A stretch of DNA of 64,000 bases from Dokdonella_A ginsengisoli (GTDB taxonomy: Bacteria > Pseudomonadota > Gammaproteobacteria > Xanthomonadales > Rhodanobacteraceae). Positions 44,303-52,278 of the stretch are shown piece after piece. The notes below the pieces were generated by a model. It made no database searches and had not been told where the DNA came from. It saw only the letters and a list, made by a program, of their open reading frames with translations. The translations under genes and the position numbers were made by a program. Within the stretch, counting starts at the first letter, position 1, and each line of letters begins with the position of its first letter. Where the stretch lies: assembly GCF_042652785.1 (NCBI RefSeq), contig NZ_JBHSHD010000016.1, forward strand, positions 159,923-223,922, given 5' to 3'.

Positions 44303-45670
44303 ATGGATCACGCCCAGCGACCTCCCGCTCCGCCGGACGGCGCGCAAAATCCGCGACACGCGAACGCGATCCTGTCGCTGGAATCCTACGGCGTCGCGTT
44401 CGGCCAGCGCGTGATCCTCGCCGAGATCGACTTCGCATTGCCGCCGCGCGGCGTCACGGGGGTGATGGGCCCGTCCGGCACCGGCAAGTCCACCCTGCTG
44501 CGTTCGCTCGCCGGCCTCAACGTCTCGAACTCGCGCTTCCACAGCTGGGGCCGCGCGGAATTCGCCGGCGCCGTGCTCGGCGCGGGTCACGTGCCGTCGC
44601 TGGTGCTGCAGGATCCCCAGCATCTGGGCACCTCGGTGCTGGAGGCGCTGGCCGGCGGCCTGCGCAGCGCGGTGCCTGGTCTTTCGCCGCTGGAACTGCG
44701 CCATCGCGCCGCCGCGGAACTGGAGCGCCTGGCCTGCGGCGACCTCGTCGCGTGGCTCGACCGCACCGTGATCGACCTGCCGGTCGGCGACCGGCGGCGC
44801 GTGGCGATCCTGCGCGAGGCCGTGGCGTCGCCGCCGCTGCTGATGATCGACGAACCCACCACCGGCCTCGACGACGATTCCAGCGCACCCGTGCTCGAGC
44901 TCGTGCGCATGCTCGGACGCGAGCGCTGCGTGCTGGTCGTGCTGCACAACCAGCAGCACGCACGCGCGGTCGCCGAACGGATCCTGCTGCTCGCCGGCGG
45001 CCGCATCCAGGCCGACGCGGACGTGACGACGTTCTTCGAGCAGCCTCCCACGCCGCTGGCCGAGCACTTCGTGCGCACCGGCAGCTGCGACGTGCCGTCG
45101 CCGGATGCGCAGCCGGAAGACCTCGCCGAAGACGCCGCCGCGCCGCCGCCGCTGCCGCTGGCGGCGCAGATCGCGGTGCGCGCCGAAGCCGAGTACCGCG
45201 GGCCGCGCGGATTCAAGTGGATCGTGCCGGGCCGCGTCGGCAGCACGCCGCTGCCGGGGGCGGTGGTCGACATCGAGCACGACCTCGCCAGCCTGCGCGT
45301 GGTCGGCGTCACCTCGCTGATCACGCTGACGCGGCGCGACCTGCCGCAGGAATCGCTGCGCCGCCACGGCCTGCGCAACCTGCACCTGCCGATCTACGAC
45401 CGCGACGCGCCGGCACCATGGCAGATGCGCATGCTCGCGCGCCGCATGACGACGATGCTCGATCGCGGCGAGGTGCTCGCCGTGCATTGCCGCGCCGGCA
45501 TCGGCCGCACCGGCACGATCCTGGCCGGCTGGCTGATCGCCGAGGGCCTGACCGCCGACGCCGCACTCGATCGCATCCGCCGCATCGATCCCGCCTTCGT
45601 GCAGACCGACGAGCAGGAGGCATTCCTGCACGCGTTCGAAGCCCACCTGCTTTCCATCACCCCGGCGTGA
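44303..45670 (+). CDS. Fusion of ABC-type ATPase and dual-specificity/tyrosine phosphatase
   Basis: 455 residues from ATG 44303; upstream in-frame ATGs (44186, 44249) would add a basic tail without known domain. Residues about 22-255 are an ABC nucleotide-binding domain: Walker A GPSGTGKST 56-64, Q-loop Gln103, Walker B LLMIDEP 179-185, D-loop TTGLDD, H-loop His215. The signature, normally LSGGQ, reads LPVGD (159-163) and is degenerate. After a Pro/Ala/acidic linker (255-295) comes a DUSP23-like phosphatase: FKWIVPGRVGSTPLPG near 304, Asp366/Asp368 as possible general acid, and the HCRAGIGRT active site 395-403 (Cys396, Arg402). No membrane segment and no permease gene nearby, so a soluble signalling or regulatory role is more likely than transport. 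I know of no standard family with this architecture. Confidence 0.85.
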   Translation: MDHAQRPPAPPDGAQNPRHANAILSLESYGVAFGQRVILAEIDFALPPRGVTGVMGPSGTGKSTLLRSLAGLNVSNSRFHSWGRAEFAGAVLGAGHVPSLVLQDPQHLGTSVLEALAGGLRSAVPGLSPLELRHRAAAELERLACGDLVAWLDRTVIDLPVGDRRRVAILREAVASPPLLMIDEPTTGLDDDSSAPVLELVRMLGRERCVLVVLHNQQHARAVAERILLLAGGRIQADADVTTFFEQPPTPLAEHFVRTGSCDVPSPDAQPEDLAEDAAAPPPLPLAAQIAVRAEAEYRGPRGFKWIVPGRVGSTPLPGAVVDIEHDLASLRVVGVTSLITLTRRDLPQESLRRHGLRNLHLPIYDRDAPAPWQMRMLARRMTTMLDRGEVLAVHCRAGIGRTGTILAGWLIAEGLTADAALDRIRRIDPAFVQTDEQEAFLHAFEAHLLSITPA

Positions 45671-45726
45671 GCCGGAAGCCGCGCACGCGGCACCTTTCCC
45701 CCCAACCACTTGGAGAAGCCACGTCC

Positions 45727-46131
45727 ATGAGTATCGAAGCCGCGCTGAGTAAATCGATGGGAACCGTTCCGGAGTGCGTCGCCGGCGGCGTCGTCGACCT
45801 TGCATCGGGCATGCTTCTGGCGATCAAGACGGTCGACTCGCATCCGCGCGAAGTCATCGACCTGCTCGCCGCCGCCACGACCGACATGTTCGCCGGGCCG
45901 AACGTCATGACGATCGAAAAGCTGTTCAAGCGCGCGCGCGGCATCAAGGAAGACGACCACCACTACTTCCAGGAGCTGCTGGTGAACAGCGACAACCTGA
46001 TCCACGTCTTCCTGCGCGGCAAGCGCTTCGCCGACTACGTGGTCGTGTTCGTCTGCCGCAAGTCGGCCAATCTCGGCATGGTGCTGACCAAGGCGCGCAT
46101 CAGCCTGCCGGACATCGAGGCGGCGATCTGA
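45727..46131 (+). CDS. Roadblock/LC7-like protein paired with the ABC-phosphatase fusion
   Basis: 134 residues, no signal peptide. It has an alpha-beta-beta-alpha-beta-beta-beta layout with GGVVDLASGMLLAIKTV, a long helix (EVIDLLAAATTDMFAG), strands NLIHVFLRGKRFADYVVVFV and the closing RKSANLGMVLTKAR, which closely resembles the D-x-x-L-G end of Roadblock/LC7 (MglB-like) domains. Members usually dimerise and regulate small GTPases or ATPases. It follows the fusion gene by 56 bases with GGAG 14 bases before ATG 45727, so the two probably act together. Family assignment by eye is moderate. Confidence 0.7.
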   Translation: MSIEAALSKSMGTVPECVAGGVVDLASGMLLAIKTVDSHPREVIDLLAAATTDMFAGPNVMTIEKLFKRARGIKEDDHHYFQELLVNSDNLIHVFLRGKRFADYVVVFVCRKSANLGMVLTKARISLPDIEAAI

Positions 46132-46137
46132 GCGTTT

Positions 46138-46165
46138 CGAAGCCACGGGCGTGCCCGTGGCTTCG
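46138..46165. terminator. Strong bidirectional terminator hairpin
   Basis: CGAAGCCACGGGC and GCCCGTGGCTTCG form a 13-bp stem with almost no loop between the converging roadblock-like gene and class II DAHP synthase stop (46171). GCGTTTCGA precedes it. Likely terminates both. Confidence 0.7.
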
Positions 46166-46170
46166 CGGCG

Positions 46171-47559
46171 TCAGCGCGGCGCCTGCAGGCCGCCGCGCTT
46201 GCGCACGATCAGCATGGCCAGTTCGAGCGACTGCTCGTAGTTCAGGCGCGGATCGACCTGCGACTTGTACGCACGCGCGAGGTCGGCTTCGGTCAGGTCG
46301 CGGGCGCCGCCGAGGCACTCGGTGACGTTCTCGCCGGTCAGCTCCAGATGCACGCCGCCCAGGCGCGTGCCGACCGCGGCGTGCACGTCGAAGGCGTGGT
46401 CGAGTTCGGCGCGGATGTTCTGGAAGCGGCGCGTCTTGACCCCGCCGCCGACCGTTTCGGTGTTGCCGTGCATCGGATCGCAGATCCACAGCGGCTTGCG
46501 TCCGCTCGCCTTCAGCGCGGCCAGCAGCGGCGGCAGCGCCTTCTCGATCTTCTCCGCACCCATGCGGTGGATCAGGGTCAGGCGTCCCGGCTCGTTGTCC
46601 GGGTCGAGCAGCTCGACCAGGCGCAGCAGCTGGTCCGGCGTCACCGACGGACCGATCTTGACCGCGACCGGATTGCGGATGCCGCGGAAGTATTCCACGT
46701 GCGCGCCGTCGAGCTGCGCCGTGCGCATGCCGATCCACGGGAAATGCGTGGACAGGTTGAACCAGCCCCAGTGGCGCGGCACCTGCCGCGTCAGGGCCTG
46801 CTCGTAGTGCAGCACCAGCGCCTCGTGCGAGGTGTAGAAATCCACGCGCTGGTAGCTGCCGATCGACTCGCCGGCCAGCGTCTCCATGAAGCGCAGCGAG
46901 TTGCCGATGGCTTCGACCATCTGGCGGTATTCGCTCTGCAGCGGCGAGTGCTCGACCCAGGCCAGGTCCCAGTATTCGGGGTGATGCAGGTCGGCGAAGC
47001 CGCCGTCGATCAGCGCGCGCACGAAGTTCATCGTCATCGCCGAATGCGCGTGGCCGCGCAGCAGGCGCTGCGGATCGGCGCGACGCGACTGCGCGTCGAA
47101 CGCGACACCGTTGACGAGATCGCCGCGGTAGCACGGCAGGGTCACGCCGTCGCGCGTCTCGGTGTCGGCCGAGCGCGGCTTGGCGTACTGGCCGGCGAAG
47201 CGGCCGATGCGCACCACCGGCAGGCGCAGCCCGTGCACCAGCACGAGGCTCATCTGCAGCATGACCTTGAGGCGGTTGGAGATCGGCGGCGAGCTGCAGT
47301 CGTCGAAACTCTCGGCGCAGTCGCCGCCCTGCAGCACGAAGCGCTTGCCTTCGGCCGCATCGGCGATCAGCCGCTTGAGCGCCAGGATCTCCCAGGACGT
47401 GACCAGCGGCGGCAGCTCGCGCAGCTGCGCCAGCGCCCGTTCGAGTTCCTTCGCATCCGCATACACCGGCTGCTGCTGCTGCGGGCGCTCGTACCAGGAC
47501 GACGGCGACCAGCCGGCGGCTTCGCGGACGGGACCAATGTTGCGCTCGAGGGACCTCAT
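46171..47559 (-). CDS. Class II 3-deoxy-7-phosphoheptulonate synthase (DAHP synthase)
   Basis: 462 residues. Condenses phosphoenolpyruvate and erythrose-4-phosphate, the first step of the shikimate pathway. Class II (plant/microbial AroA-II) hallmarks: FVLQGGDCAESFDDC near 74, RIGRFAGQYAKPRS near 117, HHPEYWDLAWVEHSP near 195 and IWICDPMHGNT-like LWICDPMHGNTE near 362. ATG 47559 (MRSLERNIGP) gives the usual N-terminus; 47604 is an alternative. It is not linked to other aro genes here. Confidence 0.95.
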   Translation of the reverse strand: MRSLERNIGPVREAAGWSPSSWYERPQQQQPVYADAKELERALAQLRELPPLVTSWEILALKRLIADAAEGKRFVLQGGDCAESFDDCSSPPISNRLKVMLQMSLVLVHGLRLPVVRIGRFAGQYAKPRSADTETRDGVTLPCYRGDLVNGVAFDAQSRRADPQRLLRGHAHSAMTMNFVRALIDGGFADLHHPEYWDLAWVEHSPLQSEYRQMVEAIGNSLRFMETLAGESIGSYQRVDFYTSHEALVLHYEQALTRQVPRHWGWFNLSTHFPWIGMRTAQLDGAHVEYFRGIRNPVAVKIGPSVTPDQLLRLVELLDPDNEPGRLTLIHRMGAEKIEKALPPLLAALKASGRKPLWICDPMHGNTETVGGGVKTRRFQNIRAELDHAFDVHAAVGTRLGGVHLELTGENVTECLGGARDLTEADLARAYKSQVDPRLNYEQSLELAMLIVRKRGGLQAPR

Positions 47560-47661
47560 GGCGATCACGTGGTTGCTGCAGTGCGGAAAACGATCATGCC
47601 ACAAGGACCGCCGCCGCGCCTACGTCACGAAGCCGGCCCCTCCGAGCCACGCGATACCCGT

Positions 47662-48171
47662 TCAGCGCCTGCGGAAACCGGCCCAGAGCGCGCCGGCACC
47701 GAGCAGCACGTACCAGATCAGCGTCCAGGCCGGCATGGTCAGGCCGAGGAAGGTCCAGCCGATCTCGCCGCAGTCGCCGGTCGCCATGAAGGCCTTCTTG
47801 ATCGCCTCGGCGATCGGGAACGAATCCATCAGGTAGTTGAGCCCCGGACCGCAGCCGTCCATCAGCGGATCCTTCGGCGAGAACTGCACGATCAGGTGGC
47901 GGATCGCGACGACCGCACCGACCGCCGATGCGATCGCGACCAGGATCGCGTAGACGCGGCGGCCGACCGCGCCCGGGCCGTGCGCGGCGCCGGCCAGGAA
48001 GAACACCGCCATCGCCAGGAACGCCACGCGCTGGAAGATGCACTTCGGGCAGGGCTCCAGGCCCATCTGGAACTGCTCGTAGAACGCGTAGGCGAGCAGT
48101 GCGGCACAGGCCAGTGCGCCGAACAGGAACTGCATTCGAAACGGCCACGCGAAAGGACGAAGGATGCTCAC
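47662..48171 (-). CDS. dsbB: Disulfide bond formation protein B
   Basis: 169 residues from GTG 48171 (ATG 48135 would remove 12). Inner-membrane quinone-dependent oxidase that reoxidises DsbA. Four TMs; redox pair CPKC at 41-44 (EPCPKCIFQRV) near the first loop, and the second periplasmic pair Cys107 (DGCGPG) and Cys134 (TGDCGE). Typical size. It lies 43 bases after the ALG10-like gene stop on the same strand. Confidence 0.95.
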   Translation of the reverse strand: MSILRPFAWPFRMQFLFGALACAALLAYAFYEQFQMGLEPCPKCIFQRVAFLAMAVFFLAGAAHGPGAVGRRVYAILVAIASAVGAVVAIRHLIVQFSPKDPLMDGCGPGLNYLMDSFPIAEAIKKAFMATGDCGEIGWTFLGLTMPAWTLIWYVLLGAGALWAGFRRR

Positions 48172-48214
48172 GGAGACTCTCGGCTGTTGTCGGAAGGGAT
48201 TCTCGCCGGGCACG

Positions 48215-49498
48215 CTACAGGAAGAACTTCCATCGCAACGTCCCCTGCACGACCAGGACCGTGACCGCCAGCCAGAGCGCAAAGTTCGCCCATTCGACGA
48301 AGCGGCCGCGCATCGGCCGGAACGCGAGCCAGAACGCCAGCGGAATCAGGGCGTAGCGCTGCTCGATCAGCCACGACAGCGAGAGGAATCCGATCGAGAA
48401 CGGCACCAGCCAGTACGCTTCGCGCGGCCGCAGCCGCGTCGACATCCAGCCGGTCACGCCGAGGGTGGCGACCAGGGCGGTCCAGGCGCGCGTCATCGGA
48501 TCGGTCGACGCGGCCATCACCAGCCCGTTGCGCAGGAACCATTCCGGCATGACGGCATTGTCGCGATGGTCGGCCTGGTATCCCCACCAGAACGCCGCGA
48601 ACACCAGCAGCGGCACGATGGCGAGCCAGGGGTGGCGACGCACCAGGACAGGAAATTCGGCCAGCCCCGCGGCGACGTGCAGCGGAAACAGCGCCCCCAT
48701 GAGGAATAGCAGGCAGAACACGTTGCCGGCGTGCAGGGTCAGGTCCGGATGGGCGACCGGCCGGTTCAGCGAGATCGAGCCGTTCCACAGCCAGTACACG
48801 AAGAACGCGGCCAGCGGAACGAGGTACGGCAGCGTACGCGCGAGCACGCCGCGCCAGGCTGCGATTCCGCCTTCGCGCAGCAGCGGCCAGGCGACGAGCC
48901 AGGCCAGGAACACCGTCCACAGCACGTTGTTCTGGCGCACGCCCAGCGCCACCAGCAAGATCGCGGCGGACCACCAGTGGCGGCCGTTGAACGTCGCGAC
49001 GGCGGCCCAGAGGATCAGCGCGAGGGAAAGGACGTCGGTATAGACGACGAAGAACAGCGATGCCAGCAGCGGGAGCACGGCGAACTGCATCGAGGCCAGC
49101 GACTGGGTGCCCGGATGGAGCGTGCGACGGAGCGCGTAGAAGCCCGCGATGGCGATCACGCCGAACAGCGCGTTCACCGCGCGGGCGTCACCGACGGTGT
49201 GCCCGCCGAACAGTGCCATGAGCGCGGCGGAGGCCGCGTGGTAGCCGGGCGTGGTGGTCAGGAAATCGCTGGCGATCCGGAAGACTCCCTGCCGGAACAG
49301 GTCGATCTGCGGGAAGTGCACCAGCTCGTCGGCGTACGGCGTGACGCCGCGCATCGCGACCCAGGTCGCGACCAGGTACAGCGCAGCCAGGAGCAGCCAG
49401 AGGAGCCGCGTGGGCCAGCGCCCGGAGAAGGACACCGGGCGCGGGACCGACGCCGGTTCGCCACCGGCGTCGACGCTGCGGTCGCCCGTCGGCGTCAT
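48215..49498 (-). CDS. DIE2/ALG10-like membrane glucosyltransferase
   Basis: 427 residues with about 10-11 TMs. The N-terminal signature TPYADELVHFPQ (53-64), then FLTTTPGYHAASA, has the D-E-x-x-H-x-P-Q plus x-T-T-x-P-G-x-Y pattern of eukaryotic ALG10 (dolichyl-P-Glc alpha-1,2-glucosyltransferase). RQNNVLWTVFLAWL matches the RQTNIVW motif and LIEQRYALIPLAFW the C-terminal LxExRYxxIP motif. In bacteria this suggests use of a polyprenyl-phosphate sugar at the periplasmic face. Start ATG 49498. It follows rplQ by 41 bases without an obvious terminator, so it may ride on the ribosomal transcript. Family assigned by motif memory, not by search. Confidence 0.78.
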   Translation of the reverse strand: MTPTGDRSVDAGGEPASVPRPVSFSGRWPTRLLWLLLAALYLVATWVAMRGVTPYADELVHFPQIDLFRQGVFRIASDFLTTTPGYHAASAALMALFGGHTVGDARAVNALFGVIAIAGFYALRRTLHPGTQSLASMQFAVLPLLASLFFVVYTDVLSLALILWAAVATFNGRHWWSAAILLVALGVRQNNVLWTVFLAWLVAWPLLREGGIAAWRGVLARTLPYLVPLAAFFVYWLWNGSISLNRPVAHPDLTLHAGNVFCLLFLMGALFPLHVAAGLAEFPVLVRRHPWLAIVPLLVFAAFWWGYQADHRDNAVMPEWFLRNGLVMAASTDPMTRAWTALVATLGVTGWMSTRLRPREAYWLVPFSIGFLSLSWLIEQRYALIPLAFWLAFRPMRGRFVEWANFALWLAVTVLVVQGTLRWKFFL

Positions 49499-49539
49499 CG
49501 GAAATTCCGAAGCGCTGCGCGGCGACCGGAGGGAGGTTT

Positions 49540-49929
49540 TTAGCCTTCGGCGGATTCTTCGGCGGCGACGCGCGGGCGGTCGACCAGCTCGACGTACGCC
49601 ATCGGCGCGTTGTCGCCGACGCGGAAGCCGCACTTCAGCAGGCGCAGATAGCCACCCTTGCGCTCGCGGTAGCGCGGGCCGAGCTCGACGAACAGCTTGC
49701 CGACGGCCTGCTTGTCGCGCAGACGCGCGAAGGCGAGACGGCGGTTGGCGACGCTGTCGGTCTTGGCCAGCGTGATCAGCGGCTCGGCGACGCGGCGCAG
49801 TTCCTTCGCCTTCGGCAGGGTGGTGCGGATCAGCTCGTGCTTGAACAGGGACGAGGCCATGTTCTTGAACATCGCTTCGCGATGGCTGCTGGTCCGGTTG
49901 AACTTGCGGCCGGCTTTCTGGTGACGCAT
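49540..49929 (-). CDS. rplQ: 50S ribosomal protein L17
   Basis: 129 residues. Starts MRHQKAGRKFNRTSSHREAM, with the LARTDSVANRRLAFARLRDKQAV-like core (TDSVANRRLAFARLRD near 63) near the polypeptide exit tunnel. Last ribosomal gene of the alpha operon. It is separated from rpoA by about 200 bases that hold three hairpins (50005-50096). Confidence 0.97.
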   Translation of the reverse strand: MRHQKAGRKFNRTSSHREAMFKNMASSLFKHELIRTTLPKAKELRRVAEPLITLAKTDSVANRRLAFARLRDKQAVGKLFVELGPRYRERKGGYLRLLKCGFRVGDNAPMAYVELVDRPRVAAEESAEG

Positions 49930-50004
49930 GGGGAATTCCTCTTGTCTCGATTGTTATGAGAAACCGGCGCTTGCGTCCGGATTCCCGCGGTTACCCGCTT
50001 ATGT

Positions 50005-50096
50005 CAGCCCTACAAAAGAACGGGCTGTATTTGAAAAGCGCGACCAGGGACGGTCGCTTTGGACTCCGGCGAGGGCATTTCATGCAAACTCGCCGG
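50005..50096 (-). repeat. Three hairpins in the rpoA-rplQ spacer
   Basis: CCGGCGAG/CTCGCCGG (50066-50096, with inner GCAT/ATGC), GCGACC/GGTCGC (50040-50057, loop GTCCCT on the minus strand) and CAGCCC/GGGCTG (50005-50027) follow each other. No U-tract, so an intrinsic terminator is unlikely; they could be an RNA-processing or attenuation site that lowers rplQ relative to rpoA. Confidence 0.5.
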
Positions 50097-50130
50097 GGCC
50101 CTTACTACTGAGCGATCACGAAGGATCGCG

Positions 50131-51129
50131 TCAACCCAGCTGCATGCCGTGAACGAGCCCCGGCGGCGGCCAGCTGTCGAGCTTCATGCCGAGCTGCAGG
50201 CCGCGCTGATACAGCACGTCCTTGATCTCGGTCAGCGACTTCTTGCCGAGGTTCGGCGTCTTGAGCAGCTCCACCTCGGTCTTCTGCACGAGATCGCCGA
50301 TGTAGTAGATGCTCTCGGCCTTGAGGCAGTTCGCCGAACGCACGGTCAGTTCCAGATCGTCGATCGGACGCAGCAGCACCGGATCGACGCCGCTCTTGTC
50401 GGTCTTCGCATCGGCGCTTTCGCGGCGCGTGAAGTCGCCGAACACGCTGATCTGGTCCTGCAGGATCTCGGCCGCCTTGCGCACGGCTTCTTCCGCGTCG
50501 ATCGCGCCGTTGGTCTCGACGTCGAGCACGAGCTTGTCGAGGTCGGTGCGCTGCTCGAGGCGCGCGCTGTCGACGTTGTAGGCGACGCGGCGGACCGGGC
50601 AGAACGAGGCGTCGAGCTGCAGGCGGCCGATCGGACGCGCTTCCTCGTCCGGCAGGCGACGCGCCGTGGCCGGCTGGTAGCCGACGCCGCGCGCGACCTT
50701 CAGGCGCATGTTCAGCGCGATGTCCTTGGTCAGGTGGCAGATCACGTGGTCCGGATTGACGATCTCGACCGTGTGATCGACCTTGATGTCGGCCGCCGTG
50801 ACGACGCCCTTGCCCTTCTTGCTGAGCGTGAGCGTGGTCTCGTCGTGGCCGTGCATGCGGATGGCGACGTCCTTGAGGTTCAGCAGAACCTCGATGACGT
50901 CTTCCTGCAGGCCTTCGAGCGTGGTGTACTCGTGCAGCACGCCGTCGATTTCGACCTCGATGATCGCGCTGCCCGGAATGGAAGACAGCAGCACGCGCCG
51001 CAGCGCGTTGCCGAGCGTATGGCCGAAGCCGCGCTCGAGCGGCTCGACCACGACCTTGGCGCGGTCGGTGCCGATACGCTCGACGTTGATGCCGCGCGGA
51101 CGCAGCACGTTGGTGGACGATCCCGCCAT
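50131..51129 (-). CDS. rpoA: DNA-directed RNA polymerase subunit alpha
   Basis: 332 residues. N-terminal assembly domain (about 1-235) with LERGFGHTLGNALRRVLLSS near 29-48 and C-terminal domain (about 250-320) with LELTVRSANCLKAESIYYIGD-like piece (LTVRSANCLKAES near 262) that contacts UP elements and activators. Full length. Between rpsD and rplQ in the alpha operon, order as in E. coli. Confidence 0.98.
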   Translation of the reverse strand: MAGSSTNVLRPRGINVERIGTDRAKVVVEPLERGFGHTLGNALRRVLLSSIPGSAIIEVEIDGVLHEYTTLEGLQEDVIEVLLNLKDVAIRMHGHDETTLTLSKKGKGVVTAADIKVDHTVEIVNPDHVICHLTKDIALNMRLKVARGVGYQPATARRLPDEEARPIGRLQLDASFCPVRRVAYNVDSARLEQRTDLDKLVLDVETNGAIDAEEAVRKAAEILQDQISVFGDFTRRESADAKTDKSGVDPVLLRPIDDLELTVRSANCLKAESIYYIGDLVQKTEVELLKTPNLGKKSLTEIKDVLYQRGLQLGMKLDSWPPPGLVHGMQLG

Positions 51130-51205
51130 ATGACGTTGACTCCAAGAGCCCCGAGAGGGCTCTATATGGTGTTTTTGCCGCGAAAATCCAGCCGCGGCGG
51201 GGGTT

Positions 51206-51838
51206 TTACTTCGAGTAGAGCTCGATGATCAGGCTTTCGTTGATGTCGGACGGCAGGTCCGAGCGCTCGGGCAGCGTCTTGAACAGGCCAGCGCCCTTCT
51301 TCGCGTCGACCTCGATCCAGGTCGGCACCAGGTCCATTTCCTGCGAAACGGTCAGCGCTTCCTGCACGCGCAGCTGGCTCTTGGCACGCTCCGACAGCGC
51401 GATCTCGTCGCCCGGACGCACCTGATACGACGGCAGGTTCACCTTCTTGCCGTTGACGCGCACCGCGGCGTGCGAAACGAGCTGACGCGCACCGGCGCGG
51501 GTGACTGCGAAGCCCATGCGGTAGACGACGTTGTCCAGGCGCGATTCGAGAATGCGCAGCAGGTTCTCGCCGGTGTTGCCCTTCTGGCCCGACGCCTTCT
51601 TGTAGTACGAGCTGAACTGGCGCTCGAGCAGGCCGTAGATGCGCTTGACCTTCTGCTTTTCGCGCAGCTGCACCCCGTAGTCGGACAGGCGGCCGCGCTT
51701 GGCGCCGGTGGCACCGTGCTGGCCGGGCTTCTGCTCCAGCTTGCACTTGGAGTCGAGCGCGCGGGCCGGGCTCTTGAGGTTGAGGTCGGCGCCTTCGCGA
51801 CGCGCGAGCTTGCAGGTGGGGCCGAGATAACGTGCCAT
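51206..51838 (-). CDS. rpsD: 30S ribosomal protein S4
   Basis: 210 residues. MARYLGPTCKLARREGADL start; KRIYGLLERQFSSYY near 64 and the S4 RNA-binding region LESRLDNVVYRMGFAVTRA near 96-114, with HAAVRVNGKKVNLPS near 124. Primary 16S binder, and in E. coli the repressor of this operon. In E. coli the S4 target is upstream of rpsM; the hairpins between rpsM and rpsK (52279-52376) are noted separately. Confidence 0.98.
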   Translation of the reverse strand: MARYLGPTCKLARREGADLNLKSPARALDSKCKLEQKPGQHGATGAKRGRLSDYGVQLREKQKVKRIYGLLERQFSSYYKKASGQKGNTGENLLRILESRLDNVVYRMGFAVTRAGARQLVSHAAVRVNGKKVNLPSYQVRPGDEIALSERAKSQLRVQEALTVSQEMDLVPTWIEVDAKKGAGLFKTLPERSDLPSDINESLIIELYSK

Positions 51839-51851
51839 TCTTGTTTCTTCC

Positions 51852-52244
51852 TTACACGCGACGCTTTTTGGGCGGACGGCAGCCGTTGTGCGGAATCGGC
51901 GTCACGTCGATGATGTTGGTGACCTTGAAGCCCGCGTTGTTCAGCGAACGCACGGCGGACTCGCGACCCGGGCCCGGGCCCTTGATGCGCACTTCGACGG
52001 TCTTGATGCCGTAGTCGGCCGCGGCGCGCGCTGCCTTGTCGGCGGCGACCTGCGCGGCGAACGGCGTCGACTTGCGCGATCCGCGGAAACCCGCACCGCC
52101 GGCCGTCGCCCACGACAGCGCGTTGCCCTGGCGATCGGTGATCGTGACCACGGTGTTGTTGAAGGAAGCCTGCACGTGGGCGACGGCGTCCGTCACCACG
52201 CGCTTGGTCTTCTTCTTTGCCTTGACTGCAACCGGCTTGTTCAT
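51852..52244 (-). CDS. rpsK: 30S ribosomal protein S11
   Basis: 130 residues. AHVQASFNNTVVTITDRQG near 22 and GPGPGRESAVRSLNNAGF near 92, then GCRPPKKRRV end. Platform protein, contacts the Shine-Dalgarno helix. Preceded by an unusual 150-base spacer after rpsM that contains four GTCCY-loop hairpins. Confidence 0.98.
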   Translation of the reverse strand: MNKPVAVKAKKKTKRVVTDAVAHVQASFNNTVVTITDRQGNALSWATAGGAGFRGSRKSTPFAAQVAADKAARAAADYGIKTVEVRIKGPGPGRESAVRSLNNAGFKVTNIIDVTPIPHNGCRPPKKRRV

Positions 52245-52278
52245 AGGTCCGGAGGATCCTCGAAATCTTGCACTTCCA

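Noticed and set aside
44073..44414. A separate small gene on the plus strand upstream of the fusion
   Set aside because: It overlaps the start of the fusion gene in another frame and has no domain or ribosome binding site.
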